Of a stretch of 64,000 nucleotides of DNA, positions 8,627 to 19,021 are shown piece by piece. Where the stretch lies: positions 1-64,000 of the forward strand of contig JAOUOR010000002.1 of NCBI GenBank assembly GCA_029880245.1. The letters are read 5' to 3'. The notes under the pieces are model-generated. The model was given only the letters and a program-made list of their open reading frames with translations, was not told the origin of the DNA and made no database searches. The DNA is from Alphaproteobacteria bacterium. GTDB taxonomy: Bacteria; Pseudomonadota; Alphaproteobacteria; Micavibrionales; Micavibrionaceae. How positions within the stretch are numbered: position 1 is the first letter of the stretch; each line of letters opens with the position of its first letter. A program made the translations under genes and the position numbers.

Positions 8627-9391
8627 TTATTCGAAAGGATTGCTGTCAAATTCAGGCGCATCTTCGGGCATAATAACCTTACGGTTCTTTTCTTCGCCAG
8701 AATCGTCAACAGAAGCAGGTATTTCTTTTTCCTGAACACCCATTGCATCTGCCGCATCAGCCATTTTTTCTTCAGTTTCCTCTTCCTCGCCGGCAGGTTC
8801 TATAGTCGTGGCATTGCCTTTAGATGAAGCAGTTTTTTCTTCTGATGCTTCTTTCAAAGATGCGGATTCATCCTCATCTTCAGGCATTGTCTCTTTGTCT
8901 TCTTTATTATTATTTTTACGCTTTTCAGCCTCTGCTTCACGCTCTTTCCGTCTGGCTTCACGCTCTGCCTCGCGCTCTTTCATTCTGGCTTCGCGGTCAG
9001 CCTCACGCTTCTTTTTCATTTCTTCGCGGCGGGTTTCGCGTTCCATATCCCGTTTTTTCTGAGCTTTTTCTTTATCTTCCTTGTTAGCTATTTCTTCATA
9101 GCTCTTCGCAAGATTGACACGATAACGCTCAATAGCTTCCCATTGCGGCTTAGAATAAGCCTCTCTGCGAGCCTCCATACTTTTTGTAAATCTCATAGAA
9201 TTAAGCATATAATCTATCTGCCTTTGATAGATATCACAATATCCCCCGACAAGTGGAACCTCCCCTTCAGTGGCTTTTCCGCAAGGGCTTACAATATTAC
9301 TATTAACGCTATTCCCTGCCAAACCCTGCTCAGGAAAGGCAAAAACAACCATAAGAAAACTGAAAACAAGAGCGCGAATGCGGCTATTCAT
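8627..9391 (-). CDS. Secreted, highly charged coiled-coil protein of unknown function
   Basis: I do not recognise a named family. A signal peptide (about 1-24) precedes a region with two Cys, which could pair, and then a long Arg/Glu/Lys coiled coil (about 85-165) made of seven- to eight-residue units such as REAEREARRK. The C-terminal third is acidic and disordered and ends NPFE. The ATG chosen has a GGAG eight bases upstream; an ATG seven codons earlier lacks one. Its place within the cox assembly genes, between ctaG and the reductase gene, is unusual. Confidence 0.75.
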   Translation of the reverse strand: MNSRIRALVFSFLMVVFAFPEQGLAGNSVNSNIVSPCGKATEGEVPLVGGYCDIYQRQIDYMLNSMRFTKSMEARREAYSKPQWEAIERYRVNLAKSYEEIANKEDKEKAQKKRDMERETRREEMKKKREADREARMKEREAEREARRKEREAEAEKRKNNNKEDKETMPEDEDESASLKEASEEKTASSKGNATTIEPAGEEEETEEKMADAADAMGVQEKEIPASVDDSGEEKNRKVIMPEDAPEFDSNPFE

Positions 9392-9465
9392 AGTTAAAAC
9401 TCCAATATTCATACTATCACATCAATCACTTTACACTATATTTTTACAATAATCAAAACTTCTGT

Positions 9466-10251
9466 TTATAGCTCTTGCCCCTCATCAAAGCGTTCCATTG
9501 TTAAGGGACCAAATGATTGTACCGTAGCCATTATTTCCATTCGGTTAACATTGAAGTGAGGCGGCAGGCACGCACTCCATGTTACAGCTTCGGCCACATC
9601 CTCGGCTGTCATGTTATTAGTATTGTCATAAACCGCATCTGCCCTTGCTTTATCGCCTTTAAAACGCACTTCGGAAAATTGGGTTTTGATAGCGCCCGGC
9701 TCGATATTAGTAACCCTGACTTTTGTCCCTGTCAGATCGGCGCGCAGACACATGGAAAATTGTTTTACAAATGCTTTGCTCGCACAGTAGACATTTCCGC
9801 CCGGATAATAGTAATTACCGGCTATAGAGCCTATATTGATAATATGGCCCTTTTGATTAGCCACCATGACAGGGAGAATAAGCCTTGTCATCTGTACCAG
9901 CGCCGTATTATTCACGGCAATCATGGTTTCCCAGTCCTCAATTTCGCATTTATACGCCGGATCAAGACCAAGTGCCAATCCAGCGTTATTGATAAGCAGA
10001 TCAATATTTTTAAACTCTTCGGGAAGATTTGAGATTGCCTCGGACATGCCCTCTTTATCCTTCATGTCAAAAGCGGCAATATGGGTTGTAGCCTCTAGCT
10101 CGTTTTGAAGGGATTCCAGTTTTTCGCGGTTGCGTCCGATCAGGATCACCTTCGAGCCAAGCGCTGCAAAACGCTGAGCGAAGGCCTTACCAAAATCTCC
10201 TGTAGCACCTGTAATCAGGACAGTTTGCGGGATATATTTTTCAAGCGGCAT
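9466..10251 (-). CDS. Short-chain dehydrogenase, YdfG-like
   Basis: NAD(P)-dependent oxidoreductase of 261 residues, most like E. coli YdfG (3-hydroxy acid/serine dehydrogenase) by recognisable blocks: TGATGDFG for the cofactor, NNAGLALG near 90, Ser in NIGSIAG, and the YCASK catalytic Tyr-Lys. The block EVRFKGD after the active site also matches YdfG. Substrate remains inferred. Its ATG overlaps the stop codon of the preceding CoxF-like gene by one base (TGATG), so it is translated from the cox transcript. Confidence 0.88.
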   Translation of the reverse strand: MPLEKYIPQTVLITGATGDFGKAFAQRFAALGSKVILIGRNREKLESLQNELEATTHIAAFDMKDKEGMSEAISNLPEEFKNIDLLINNAGLALGLDPAYKCEIEDWETMIAVNNTALVQMTRLILPVMVANQKGHIINIGSIAGNYYYPGGNVYCASKAFVKQFSMCLRADLTGTKVRVTNIEPGAIKTQFSEVRFKGDKARADAVYDNTNNMTAEDVAEAVTWSACLPPHFNVNRMEIMATVQSFGPLTMERFDEGQEL

Positions 10252-10373
10252 CAGCCTTGCCCGCTCATCTTTATGATGCTAACGGCAAATACTAAGGCAA
10301 CAAAAGCAAAAATAAGCGCTAAAACAGCCCAGTTCTTTTTGGCTTTTTTCTTATGAAGTTCACTATGCGGCAT
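10251..10373 (-). CDS. CoxF-like small membrane protein (40 aa)
   Basis: A 40-residue protein, short enough to be missed by length cut-offs. It has a basic N-terminus (HSELHKKKAKKNW), then one membrane helix (AVLALIFAFVALVFAVSII) and a short tail. Small proteins with this layout follow ctaB in the cox cluster of many alphaproteobacteria (called CoxF). They are thought to be oxidase assembly or accessory subunits, without a defined activity. It overlaps the end of ctaB by 11 bases and the start of the YdfG-like gene by one base, which strongly supports translation. Confidence 0.8.
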   Translation of the reverse strand: MPHSELHKKKAKKNWAVLALIFAFVALVFAVSIIKMSGQG

Positions 10374-11262
10374 CAATCATCACCATTAAAAAAAGTGCAA
10401 ATAAATAAAAGATCGAATATTTAAACATAATTCTCGCAGGTTTTAAATCCTCACTTTTCAGGACTTTGACAGCAGCTCCGATAAAGACAAGGCTCAACAG
10501 CGTTGCAATCAAGCCATAAAATAATCCGGCTGTTCCAAGAAAGTAAGGGGAGAGGGCTATAGGCATCAAGACCAAAGTGTAACATAGCATTTGTGTTTTT
10601 GTATGATGCGCGCCGTGTGTAACAGTCATCATCGGAACGTTAGCACGTTTGTAGTCTTCATTAGCAAACAGGGAAAGCGCCCAGAAATGAGGCGGTGTCC
10701 AGAAAAATATAATCGCAAACAAGGCTATGGACGCAAGTGTAACATCCCCTGTTACAGCGGCCCATCCCACCATTGGAGGGAAAGCTCCTGCCGCACCACC
10801 AATGACTATATTTTGCGGCGTTGAACGCTTAAGCCACATTGTATAAATCACGACATAAAAAAAGTTGGCAAAGGCCAGTATGCCTGCCGCCATCCAGTTC
10901 AAAGCCAGCCCCATCAGCATCACAGAAAAGAAGGAAAGAACAAGACCAAAGGTCAATGCTTCGTCGGAATCAATGCGGCCCATTGGAATCGGGCGGCCTC
11001 TTGTCCTCTTCATAATGGCGTCAATATCGCGATCATACCACATATTGATGGCTCCGGCAGCGCCTGCATTAATCGCCAGACACAGCATCGCAATAAGGGC
11101 CAGAACAGGATGCATAGACTCAAAGCCCGGCGCGACAACCATACCTGCAAATCCGGTAAAAACCACAAGGCTCATCACACGGGGTTTTAAAAGATCAAAG
11201 AAATCCGAAACACGGGATTCCCTATCTAAACCCTTTGTATTTTGTATAATTATTTCGCTCAT
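10363..11262 (-). CDS. ctaB: Protoheme IX farnesyltransferase (heme O synthase)
   Basis: Transfers a farnesyl group to heme B to form heme O, the precursor of heme A. The 299 residues form about eight membrane helices. The polyprenyl-binding motif NMWYDRDID (about residue 75), followed by RTRGRP, is intact, and the second Asp-containing loop is present (NEDYKRA). It heads the leftward series ctaB, CoxF-like, YdfG-like, unknown, ctaG, ctaE, DUF983, surf1. ctaA and ctaCD are elsewhere in the window. Confidence 0.96.
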   Translation of the reverse strand: MSEIIIQNTKGLDRESRVSDFFDLLKPRVMSLVVFTGFAGMVVAPGFESMHPVLALIAMLCLAINAGAAGAINMWYDRDIDAIMKRTRGRPIPMGRIDSDEALTFGLVLSFFSVMLMGLALNWMAAGILAFANFFYVVIYTMWLKRSTPQNIVIGGAAGAFPPMVGWAAVTGDVTLASIALFAIIFFWTPPHFWALSLFANEDYKRANVPMMTVTHGAHHTKTQMLCYTLVLMPIALSPYFLGTAGLFYGLIATLLSLVFIGAAVKVLKSEDLKPARIMFKYSIFYLFALFLMVMIDAA

Positions 11263-11318
11263 AAGGTCTATGTATCATATCTGTCGAAAAGGTCACGTAA
11301 AAATTTGTTACACGGCCT

Positions 11319-11465
11319 TCGTCATTCCCGACAAATGAAGCGAAGCTGAATGCTGATCGGGAATCCAGAACAATATGCGTGCAGGCAAAGCCTGCACAGT
11401 TTTTCTGGATCCCCGCCGTTTTACCTGCCTTCGCTTAGGCTCAGGCAGAGCGCGGGGATGACGGG
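11319..11465. repeat. Long composite palindromic intergenic element
   Basis: An outer pair CGTCATTCCC...GGGGATGACG frames inner palindromes, including GTGCAGGC-AAA-GCCTGCAC at 11379-11397 and a GGAATCCAG/CTGGATCCCC pair. It is the longest member of the palindromic family in this window, and fills most of the space between ctaB and the aas-type gene. Confidence 0.75.
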
Positions 11466-11478
11466 CTTTTAAGAAATT

Positions 11479-14400
11479 CTATGCTGCTTTTTTAACAAGC
11501 TGTTCTTCTACATAATTTTGCAAGGCTTTATAATCCGTCTTGCCGCTGCCCAGAACCAGCATTTTATCAATCGCTAGAATCGTTTTTGGCACAGATAATT
11601 CCGAAATGCCGTTTTCACCGGCATATTTGGAAATATCAGGGCGCTTGGCCTTTTTGCATGTGGTCACGAGAATAATCTGCTCTCCTTTTCTGGCATCGGG
11701 GATAGCCACAACGGCATGGTCTTGATCAGGATATATTTTAGTGAGCATCGCTTCGACACTGGTGAGTGAAACCATCTCACCTGCAATTTTAGCAAAGCGC
11801 TTTGCGCGGCCCAGAATTTTGATATAGCCTTCCTCGTCAAAACTGACGATATCGCCTGTATCATACCAACCATCTTCCGGCGGCTGGAGCACGCCTGGAT
11901 TATCTTCCTTGTAATAGCCGAGCATAACATTAGGACCTTTTACATACAGGCGGCCGCCCTCCTCAACGCCTGGAACATCTTCAAGGCGATATTCAATACC
12001 TGATAAAAGTCTGCCGACAGACCCGTCCTTCATATGCATGGGTGAGTTCAGCGCCAAGGCAGGGGCGGTTTCTGTTGCGCCGTACCCTTCTAAGATTCGT
12101 ACACCAAATCTGTTGGCGTATAGTTCTTTGGTTTCTTCTTTCACGCGTTCAGCTCCGGCAAAAATATAACGCATTTTGTAAAAATCGTACGGGTCGGCTT
12201 TACGCGCATAACCATTGAGAAAAGTATCCGTACCGAACATGATGGTTGCATTGGAAGAGTACACAAGCTCCGGCACAATGCGGTAATGTAGCGGGCTGGG
12301 GTATAAAAACGTACGTACGCCAGACAGTACAGGGAGAAGCGTACCTCCGGTCAGACCAAAGGAATGGAACATAGGCAGGCAGTTAAAAACGATGTCCTGA
12401 CGATTGAAATCTACGCGGCTGGAAAGCTGTACGATATTGCTCATCAAATTCGCATGAGAGAGTACGACTCCTTTGGGCGCCCCTTCAGAGCCAGAGGTGA
12501 ATAATATGACAGCCGGATCATGGGGATCGGCTTTTTGGCGATTATGTATGTGGCGCGCGAAACGCGTACATAGAAATCCGTATAGTTTGTCCATTGGCTC
12601 CAGATTATCGAGAATATCTTCCAGATAAATAATTTTGACTTTTTCCTCCATCCCTTCGATCAAATCTTCGAGCCTGCCCATTTTTACAAAATTGCGGGAG
12701 GTTATGACGGTTTTTATCCGGGCGGACTCACAGGCCGATAAAATCGGTTTTGCCCCGACCGAGAAGTTCAGCATAGCAGGAACCCGTGCATAGGCCTGCA
12801 AAGCAAAAAACGTGACCAGACCGCCGCAAGATGTCGGCATAAGCAGACCCACAGCCTCGCCCTTTTGGGTTTGGGCAGCAAGCTTTTTACCCAAGACAAG
12901 CGAACCTCTGACCAGTTTTTTGAACTTCATAGGCTTGCGCGCGACGTCCTCGGCAATGATCGCACGATTGCCATTCACATGACGCGCTTTCATCAAAGCC
13001 TGATAAAGGGTTTGCTCGCGGTCTTTGGTAATAAACATCATTTCTTCCATGATGTCATATAGTTTGCGGCCTGCAGCGGCACGTCTTTTCCGGCCTTTAA
13101 TGTCCTTGGGAAGATCAAGTTTTTGCGGCTCAAGAATTGTAATTGTAATTTTTGGGAAGGTCCGCAAAGGCACGCGTCCCTTTAACCTTGAAAATGGTGT
13201 ATGCTGCACGCCATCGAGCCTTATGGGTAAAATCATAGACTCTGTTTTATCGGCGATCATACCCGGCCCGTCATAAACTTTCATCAATGAACCTGTTTCT
13301 GTCAGGCGGCCTTCGGGGAATATGACGCAATGCTTGTCCTTGGCGACTTCACGCATCAGGGATTTGATCGAAAACGGATCGGCCGGATTAAGAGGGAAAG
13401 CCTGTACGAGTTTCAAAAAAGGGCTTACCCAGAACCATTCGGCGACGAAGCTGTTCACGGCGAACATGGGCTTACCCGGAAGGAAGGCCGCAAGCAGGGC
13501 TGCGTCCAGATAGGAAACATGGTTACTGACGATGATCGCCCGTTTTCCCGCTTTTTTGAGATTTTCTGTGCCTTTGATTTCGACCTTATAGAGAAACTTT
13601 AGTGTAACTTGCATAAAAGTTTTGAGCAGGTATTCCGGCAAAAGCTGGCAGATATAAAGTGCCACTACAAGATTGGCCAGACCAAAAAGTCCGAAAATAG
13701 CAGAGATGGAAAAGCCCAGCTTAAGAAGTATAGCGCATACCACAGAAGCACTTACGACAAAGGCTGAATTTAAAATTGCACTGGCCGCCAGGATTCGGGA
13801 TCGGGATTTTTCCTGCGTTTCGTGTTGTATGATGGCATTGAGCGGCACGACAAATAAACCTGCGCAAATGGAAATCAGGAAAAGATCGATAATGATTCGC
13901 CAATTGCCAAAAGACGATATAAACGCCATTAAGCCAATCAGATTTGCATCACCTCTATTGCCGGAGTGAAACGCCCCTGCAAAAAACAGGTCGATTGCGA
14001 AAACCGAAATTCCAAGTACAGCCGCAGGAACGTACAAAGCTTCGGTGCGCCCTTTGAGAAGTTTATCATTCAACAGCCCGCCAATGGCTATCCCTATCGA
14101 AAACAGGACAATAAAAAATGCAAATACCTCGTTCGAAGCCCCAACCACGTATTTTGTGTAATTGGGAAGCTGGGAGAGGAAAAGTGCCCCCATAAACCAG
14201 AACCACGCCACGCCTAAGGCTGATTCAATGACACTGCGGCGTCCTTTAAGTAGTTGATCAAGGATATTCCATGTCTGGGTGAAGATATTATAGCTGATTT
14301 TGAGCTTCGGGTCTCCGGCCTTGGCTTCCGGAATTTTAAGGCTCATGTAATAGCCGCCTATGGCGACAGCGACCATCATAACCGCAACAATATAGATCCC

Positions 14401-14928
14401 TGCTGTCCATAAGACACAAACAGATCCTATAATTGTGCCCACCAAAATTGCCAGAAATGTGCCTGTACTCAAAAGCGCGTTCCCGCCTATCAGTTCATCG
14501 TCTTTCAAGTGTTGCGGCAAGATGGAATATTTGCTTGGTCCGAAAAAAGCTGATTGCGCGCCCAGTAAAAACAGAGCGAGAAAAGACAGGTTTATTGAAG
14601 ACGTGATCAAAGCCAAAGCTCCGACCACGGCAATGCCTATTTCGACCAGCTTAACTTTTTGAATGACCTTTTCTTTGGGGTATTTATCGGCATATTGTCC
14701 GGCCAGAGCGGAAAACAGGACAAAGGGCAGGATAAATATGCCTGCGGCCAATGTGGTTAGAACAGTTACATCCTGCTCTGGCATCTTGAGCTTTATTGCG
14801 ATGATGTAGAGTAAAAGAGCCAGAAAGGCGTTCTTGAACAGATTATCGTGAAAGGCGCCCAGAAATTGGGTTATAAAAAGCGGCCAAAAACGGCGATCTT
14901 TGAGCAAAACAAATTGACTTTGATGCAT
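11479..14928 (-). CDS. aas: Aas-like fusion: MFS transporter, PlsC acyltransferase and acyl-ACP synthetase
   Basis: A 1149-residue three-part protein. Residues 1 to about 430 form a 12-helix LplT-type lysophospholipid transporter. About 440-640 is a glycerophospholipid acyltransferase with the NHVSYLD and FPEGRLT motifs. About 680-1149 is an AMP-binding acyl-ACP synthetase with LFTSGSEGAPKG, YGATETAP and GWYDTGD. Together these would import lysophosphatidylethanolamine and re-acylate it. E. coli has LplT and Aas as two proteins; single-chain fusions of this type are known in alphaproteobacteria. No operon partner is evident; nhaD lies 54 bases upstream on the same strand. Confidence 0.92.
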   Translation of the reverse strand: MHQSQFVLLKDRRFWPLFITQFLGAFHDNLFKNAFLALLLYIIAIKLKMPEQDVTVLTTLAAGIFILPFVLFSALAGQYADKYPKEKVIQKVKLVEIGIAVVGALALITSSINLSFLALFLLGAQSAFFGPSKYSILPQHLKDDELIGGNALLSTGTFLAILVGTIIGSVCVLWTAGIYIVAVMMVAVAIGGYYMSLKIPEAKAGDPKLKISYNIFTQTWNILDQLLKGRRSVIESALGVAWFWFMGALFLSQLPNYTKYVVGASNEVFAFFIVLFSIGIAIGGLLNDKLLKGRTEALYVPAAVLGISVFAIDLFFAGAFHSGNRGDANLIGLMAFISSFGNWRIIIDLFLISICAGLFVVPLNAIIQHETQEKSRSRILAASAILNSAFVVSASVVCAILLKLGFSISAIFGLFGLANLVVALYICQLLPEYLLKTFMQVTLKFLYKVEIKGTENLKKAGKRAIIVSNHVSYLDAALLAAFLPGKPMFAVNSFVAEWFWVSPFLKLVQAFPLNPADPFSIKSLMREVAKDKHCVIFPEGRLTETGSLMKVYDGPGMIADKTESMILPIRLDGVQHTPFSRLKGRVPLRTFPKITITILEPQKLDLPKDIKGRKRRAAAGRKLYDIMEEMMFITKDREQTLYQALMKARHVNGNRAIIAEDVARKPMKFKKLVRGSLVLGKKLAAQTQKGEAVGLLMPTSCGGLVTFFALQAYARVPAMLNFSVGAKPILSACESARIKTVITSRNFVKMGRLEDLIEGMEEKVKIIYLEDILDNLEPMDKLYGFLCTRFARHIHNRQKADPHDPAVILFTSGSEGAPKGVVLSHANLMSNIVQLSSRVDFNRQDIVFNCLPMFHSFGLTGGTLLPVLSGVRTFLYPSPLHYRIVPELVYSSNATIMFGTDTFLNGYARKADPYDFYKMRYIFAGAERVKEETKELYANRFGVRILEGYGATETAPALALNSPMHMKDGSVGRLLSGIEYRLEDVPGVEEGGRLYVKGPNVMLGYYKEDNPGVLQPPEDGWYDTGDIVSFDEEGYIKILGRAKRFAKIAGEMVSLTSVEAMLTKIYPDQDHAVVAIPDARKGEQIILVTTCKKAKRPDISKYAGENGISELSVPKTILAIDKMLVLGSGKTDYKALQNYVEEQLVKKAA

Positions 14929-14982
14929 AGTGCAAACCCTTATTTGCTATTTCCTAATGTCCAGCGGTGCAAAACCTCATAA

Positions 14983-16404
14983 TTAGTGGCCTCCACTAAG
15001 GGTACCCATCAGATGCGAGTTGATCATGAAATGCACAGCTATCCCCGCAGCATATCCCAGAGCAATCACAGGTGTCCATTTCAAATGACCAAAAAATGTA
15101 TATTTGCCTCTTGCTGTTCCCATCAGGGCCACACCGGCGGCAGAACCAATCGAGAGAAGTGATCCTCCTACACCGGCGGTCAATGTTATGAGCAACCATT
15201 GGAAATGATCCATCTGCGGATCCATCGTCAAAACAGCAAACATAATCGGAATATTATCGATAAGAGCCGATATAACACCAAGGATTATATTGGTGACACT
15301 ATCGCCCATATGGCCATAGAGCGCATTGGACATTAACTCCAGATAGCCAAGAAAGGCCAGCCCGCTTACGGAAAAAATCACACCAAAGAAAAACAGCAAT
15401 GTATCCCACTCGGCAGCCGCAACATTATCAATAATATTGTAATTATTATCCCGATATTTGCTGTGATGACGGACGAACCATGCATGTATCATCAACAAGG
15501 ACATTCCTGTCATCATACCAAGAAAAGGTGGCAGCCCAAAAAATTGTTCCAGACTAATAGCCATGGCTATTGTAAAAATTCCAAGGGCTATGATTGTTTT
15601 GGCCCCATAACGTAATCTTGTGTTTTTCTCAAGCGGGGCGGGCTTATCCGTGCTTACAAAGAAACTCATTATTGTTGCGGGAACAATAAAACATGCGACT
15701 GATGGTAAAAACAAGGCAAAGAACTCGAAGAATTCGACATTTCCGGCCTGCCAGACCATAAGCGTTGTGATGTCTCCAAAGGGGCTGAAAGCGCCGCCTG
15801 CATTTGCAGCACATACGATGTTTACACAGGCCAATGTAATGAATTTTTTATCGTTGCCGGCAACCGCCATAACAACCGCACCCATAACAAGGGATGTCGT
15901 CATATTATCGGCTATGGGCGAGAGAAAAAAGGCGATAATACCTGTGGCCCAGAAAAGCTGGCGCAGGGACAAACCCGCCTGCACGAGTTTATCTTTTAAG
16001 ACCTCGAAAACTTTTCTGTCCTCAAGCGAACTGATATAGGTCATAGCCGCTAAGAGAAACAGCATCAAAGCGGCAAATTCCTCAAGGCCATGCATAATAG
16101 CTGCATGCATATCATCATGCGTTACACCGTAAGAAGGCGCAATAATCCCGATACATATCCAGATAAGACCCGCACCAAGCATTACAGGCTTGGATTTGCG
16201 CATATGGCTATATTCCTCGGCCAAAACCAAACCGTATGAGAGGACAAAGATAATAATTGCCACTATGCCCATAGGCGCCCATCCGGCATAAATGCTGTGC
16301 ACAGCTTCATGCGACACATCGGAAGAATTTTCAGAGGAAAATGCAAGTACAGGAAATACTGTGCATGATAAAAATATTATGAAAGCTGATAATGTTCTTT
16401 TCAT
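14983..16404 (-). CDS. nhaD: Na+/H+ antiporter NhaD
   Basis: Electrogenic sodium/proton antiporter of the ion transporter superfamily, exporting sodium at alkaline pH. The 473 residues start with a likely signal-anchor segment (1-22) and then have about 12 membrane helices. The family motif SPFGDITTLMVWQ (about residue 205-217) is intact, as are SPIADNMTTS and DNIPIMFAV, which contribute the acidic ion-site residues. The 5' leader contains a strong inverted repeat at 16444-16474. Confidence 0.92.
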   Translation of the reverse strand: MKRTLSAFIIFLSCTVFPVLAFSSENSSDVSHEAVHSIYAGWAPMGIVAIIIFVLSYGLVLAEEYSHMRKSKPVMLGAGLIWICIGIIAPSYGVTHDDMHAAIMHGLEEFAALMLFLLAAMTYISSLEDRKVFEVLKDKLVQAGLSLRQLFWATGIIAFFLSPIADNMTTSLVMGAVVMAVAGNDKKFITLACVNIVCAANAGGAFSPFGDITTLMVWQAGNVEFFEFFALFLPSVACFIVPATIMSFFVSTDKPAPLEKNTRLRYGAKTIIALGIFTIAMAISLEQFFGLPPFLGMMTGMSLLMIHAWFVRHHSKYRDNNYNIIDNVAAAEWDTLLFFFGVIFSVSGLAFLGYLELMSNALYGHMGDSVTNIILGVISALIDNIPIMFAVLTMDPQMDHFQWLLITLTAGVGGSLLSIGSAAGVALMGTARGKYTFFGHLKWTPVIALGYAAGIAVHFMINSHLMGTLSGGH

Positions 16405-16443
16405 TTTTTATGACTATGTCTCTTTAATCTAATTAAGTTCTTT

Positions 16444-16474
16444 AATGATTTGCCGTTTTTCGGCAAAAATCATT
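16444..16474. promoter_or_regulatory. Inverted repeat in the nhaD upstream region
   Basis: AATGATTTGCCG pairs with CGGCAAAAATCATT around a five-base T loop, with one small bulge. It lies 40 to 70 bases before the nhaD ATG. It has no U-tract on the minus strand, so an operator or 5' leader structure is more likely than a terminator. Confidence 0.35.
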
Positions 16475-16591
16475 TGCCCAGTCTTTAACTACAGTATCTA
16501 TGGTATGAAATAAAGAGTCTAAGTAGACTGACAACAGATTTACCCTTATTTGCGTATAAGAAAATATTTCCTGATCTACAGGAACACGTTT

Positions 16592-18793
16592 TTAACTGTC
16601 TCGTCTGATTTTTTCCAAGAAACTCTGCACCGCCTCATTAACCGAGGATGATAAAGTCTTAACCTCATCCGCAGAGCTACTAACTGTCGTCGCAGCAACT
16701 TTAGTATCTTTTGACGCAGACTGAACATTATGGATTGCGCTTGTAACTTGCTGTGCAGCTTGCGATACCTCAGAGATAGAGCGGGTAATTTCGGCGATAA
16801 CGGCATTTTGTTCTTCTACCGCACTTGCCGCATTGGCGGACAAACCATCAATATCAGATACACCTTCAATAATTTCCTGCATGGCCTTAACAGACGCTTG
16901 TGTTGCTTCTTGTATTTGACTGATGCGCTGCTCTATTTCCTCGGTCTTATGGCTGGTTTCATTGGCCAGTTTTTTGACCTCGTCTGCCACAACAGCAAAC
17001 CCCTTACCAGCTTCGCCCGCGCGCGCTGCCTCGATGGTAGCGTTTAGAGCCAGCAAGTTGGTCTGCTTGGCGATGCCTTTAATCGCGAAGACAACTTCAC
17101 CAATATTTTCGACAAGTCCGTTAAGCTCATTGACTTGCTTGCTTGTATGGTTGGCGCTGCCTGCCGCCTCGCTGGCTTTGGATGCCACATCTTCAACCTG
17201 ACGGGATATTTCCTGCGCACTGGCCGTCATTTTCTCGGTTGCAGATGCGACTGTGTTCACATTCACACTTGTTTCTTCGGAAGCCATCGCAACGGACTCG
17301 CTTGATTCTGTTGCATTCTGCGCTGTAGTCTGAAGCGTAGCAGAAGCTCCCTGCAGACTTTCAGAGGCAACAGCAAGACTACGAATCGTGCCGCCAATTT
17401 GTTCATCGAATTGCTTGGCAATATCCCTCATGGTCTGCTTACGCTCTTCCTGCACGCGTTTTTCCGAAGCTTCTTGCTCGGCTTTCAGGCGCTCTGTTTC
17501 CTTACCATTTTGTTTAAATATCTCGACGGCGGACGCCATCTCTCCGATTTCATCACCTCGACCAATACCCGGAACAACAGCATCGTAATCGCCATTTGCA
17601 ATTTTAGCCATAACATTGGTCATTTCCAAAATTGGGCTTGAGATACTTCGCGAGATAAATACTCCAATCAAGGCAATTATGATTGATCCCAAAAAAACAG
17701 ATATTAAAGCCATCATTTTCATATTTTTAATGGGCGCCATAATTTCAGAATAATCTTTTTCGGCAAGGATGACCCAGTGCGTTCCCATAAAATCAAAAGG
17801 TACATAGGCAGAAAGAACTTGGATACCCTCGTAATCAGCACCATCAATCGTGCCCCTTTTTCCAGACAAGCCAATCTTTACTGCTTCGTTATCAGTTTTA
17901 AATTTTTCAGCCAGAATAGTCTCTTCATCTTTGCCAAGACCGTTTCTCTCAGCACTTAGATTGTTCCGCATTAGCCCGTCTTCACCGACAATATAAGTTT
18001 TGCCGGTATTGCCCATGCCATGATGAGCTTTACCGGACTCGTTTTTAATCTCCATAATACCGTCAATCCGGCCAATGGGCATCTGGAATATGAGAGCTCC
18101 GGCAAAGTCTCCTGCCTCATTAAGTATTGGCTGGGAGATAAACGCTGCAGGAGCACCGTTAGATGGTGAATAAGGTCTAAAATCAAAAAATGTCTGTTTA
18201 TCTTTTGATTGCGCTTTTGTCCGGGCTGCTTTGAATGCTTTGGCCAGATCTGTATTGTCATATTCCCCATCAAGCATGTTTGCGGCGTAATCCAACTCCT
18301 TGAACACTGTGTAAACTACGTTTCCGTCCCTATCGATCAGAAAGACATCATAGTAATCATGCGCCATCATCAGGTGACGGAACCATGGGTGGTGTTCTGC
18401 GTGGACTTGGCTGTATAGGGATCCGTCAGGCGCGTAATCAAGCTTTTCTTTACTACCTATGGAATGCGGATTGTTTTCGATATATAGTTCCTTAAGTCTG
18501 GCCTCTTGCCTAACAGCCAAATCATCCCAACCTTCTTTGAAATCGTATAAGGCCTGGCGTACATAATGATTTTCAGCCATTACTGACAAATCTTCCTCAA
18601 TCGACCTTAGATATACGTGGAGTTGCCTAGACCGCGCCTCTGCTATTGCCTCAAGTTTTTCTGCCTCTCGCACCAAAGAATTATTCGAAGCCTTTTGTAT
18701 CGTTATAAATCCTATGACTGCTGCTGATAACACTGATAGCCCTATGAATAATATCGGTAATTTTTTTGAGAGCTTTATATTTTTAAAGTTCAT
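16592..18793 (-). CDS. Methyl-accepting chemotaxis protein with dCache-type sensor
   Basis: A 733-residue transmembrane chemoreceptor. It has a helix at about 10-30, a large periplasmic sensor (about 35-370) with the double-Cache features [15 protein letters not shown] and [12 protein letters not shown], a second helix (about 375-395), a HAMP domain (about 397-450) and a long methyl-accepting coiled coil. The highly conserved kinase-contact tip [20 protein letters not shown] is intact. No CheR-tethering pentapeptide is seen at the C-terminus. No other che genes are in the window, so it is an orphan receptor of unknown ligand. Confidence 0.95.
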   Translation of the reverse strand: MNFKNIKLSKKLPILFIGLSVLSAAVIGFITIQKASNNSLVREAEKLEAIAEARSRQLHVYLRSIEEDLSVMAENHYVRQALYDFKEGWDDLAVRQEARLKELYIENNPHSIGSKEKLDYAPDGSLYSQVHAEHHPWFRHLMMAHDYYDVFLIDRDGNVVYTVFKELDYAANMLDGEYDNTDLAKAFKAARTKAQSKDKQTFFDFRPYSPSNGAPAAFISQPILNEAGDFAGALIFQMPIGRIDGIMEIKNESGKAHHGMGNTGKTYIVGEDGLMRNNLSAERNGLGKDEETILAEKFKTDNEAVKIGLSGKRGTIDGADYEGIQVLSAYVPFDFMGTHWVILAEKDYSEIMAPIKNMKMMALISVFLGSIIIALIGVFISRSISSPILEMTNVMAKIANGDYDAVVPGIGRGDEIGEMASAVEIFKQNGKETERLKAEQEASEKRVQEERKQTMRDIAKQFDEQIGGTIRSLAVASESLQGASATLQTTAQNATESSESVAMASEETSVNVNTVASATEKMTASAQEISRQVEDVASKASEAAGSANHTSKQVNELNGLVENIGEVVFAIKGIAKQTNLLALNATIEAARAGEAGKGFAVVADEVKKLANETSHKTEEIEQRISQIQEATQASVKAMQEIIEGVSDIDGLSANAASAVEEQNAVIAEITRSISEVSQAAQQVTSAIHNVQSASKDTKVAATTVSSSADEVKTLSSSVNEAVQSFLEKIRRDS

Positions 18794-19021
18794 AGTTCTA
18801 AAACCTGTTTTTCATAGTTAGCACGGACAAAAAACACTGATAGGCACATACAGAGTCGATAAAGCCGGAAGAACTATATCGATCTGAAATTACACAAGAA
18901 ACTCTATTGGAAGGTATTATTCTATATTTAATATACAAAACAGAAGCTTAAAGCAACAAGTTCTTATATAACTGTCTCATATTTTTTCAGATATGTATGA
19001 TTTATAAAGAGACTTTTTGTT

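Noticed and set aside
8900-9070. Repeated DNA units in the coiled-coil gene, considered as a tandem repeat or CRISPR-like array
   Set aside because: The units are coding heptad repeats (Arg/Glu), without regular spacers.
8808-9087. Plus-strand Ser/Leu-rich ORFs opposite the coiled-coil gene
   Set aside because: They are the shadow of the Arg/Glu repeats on the minus strand, with low-complexity products.
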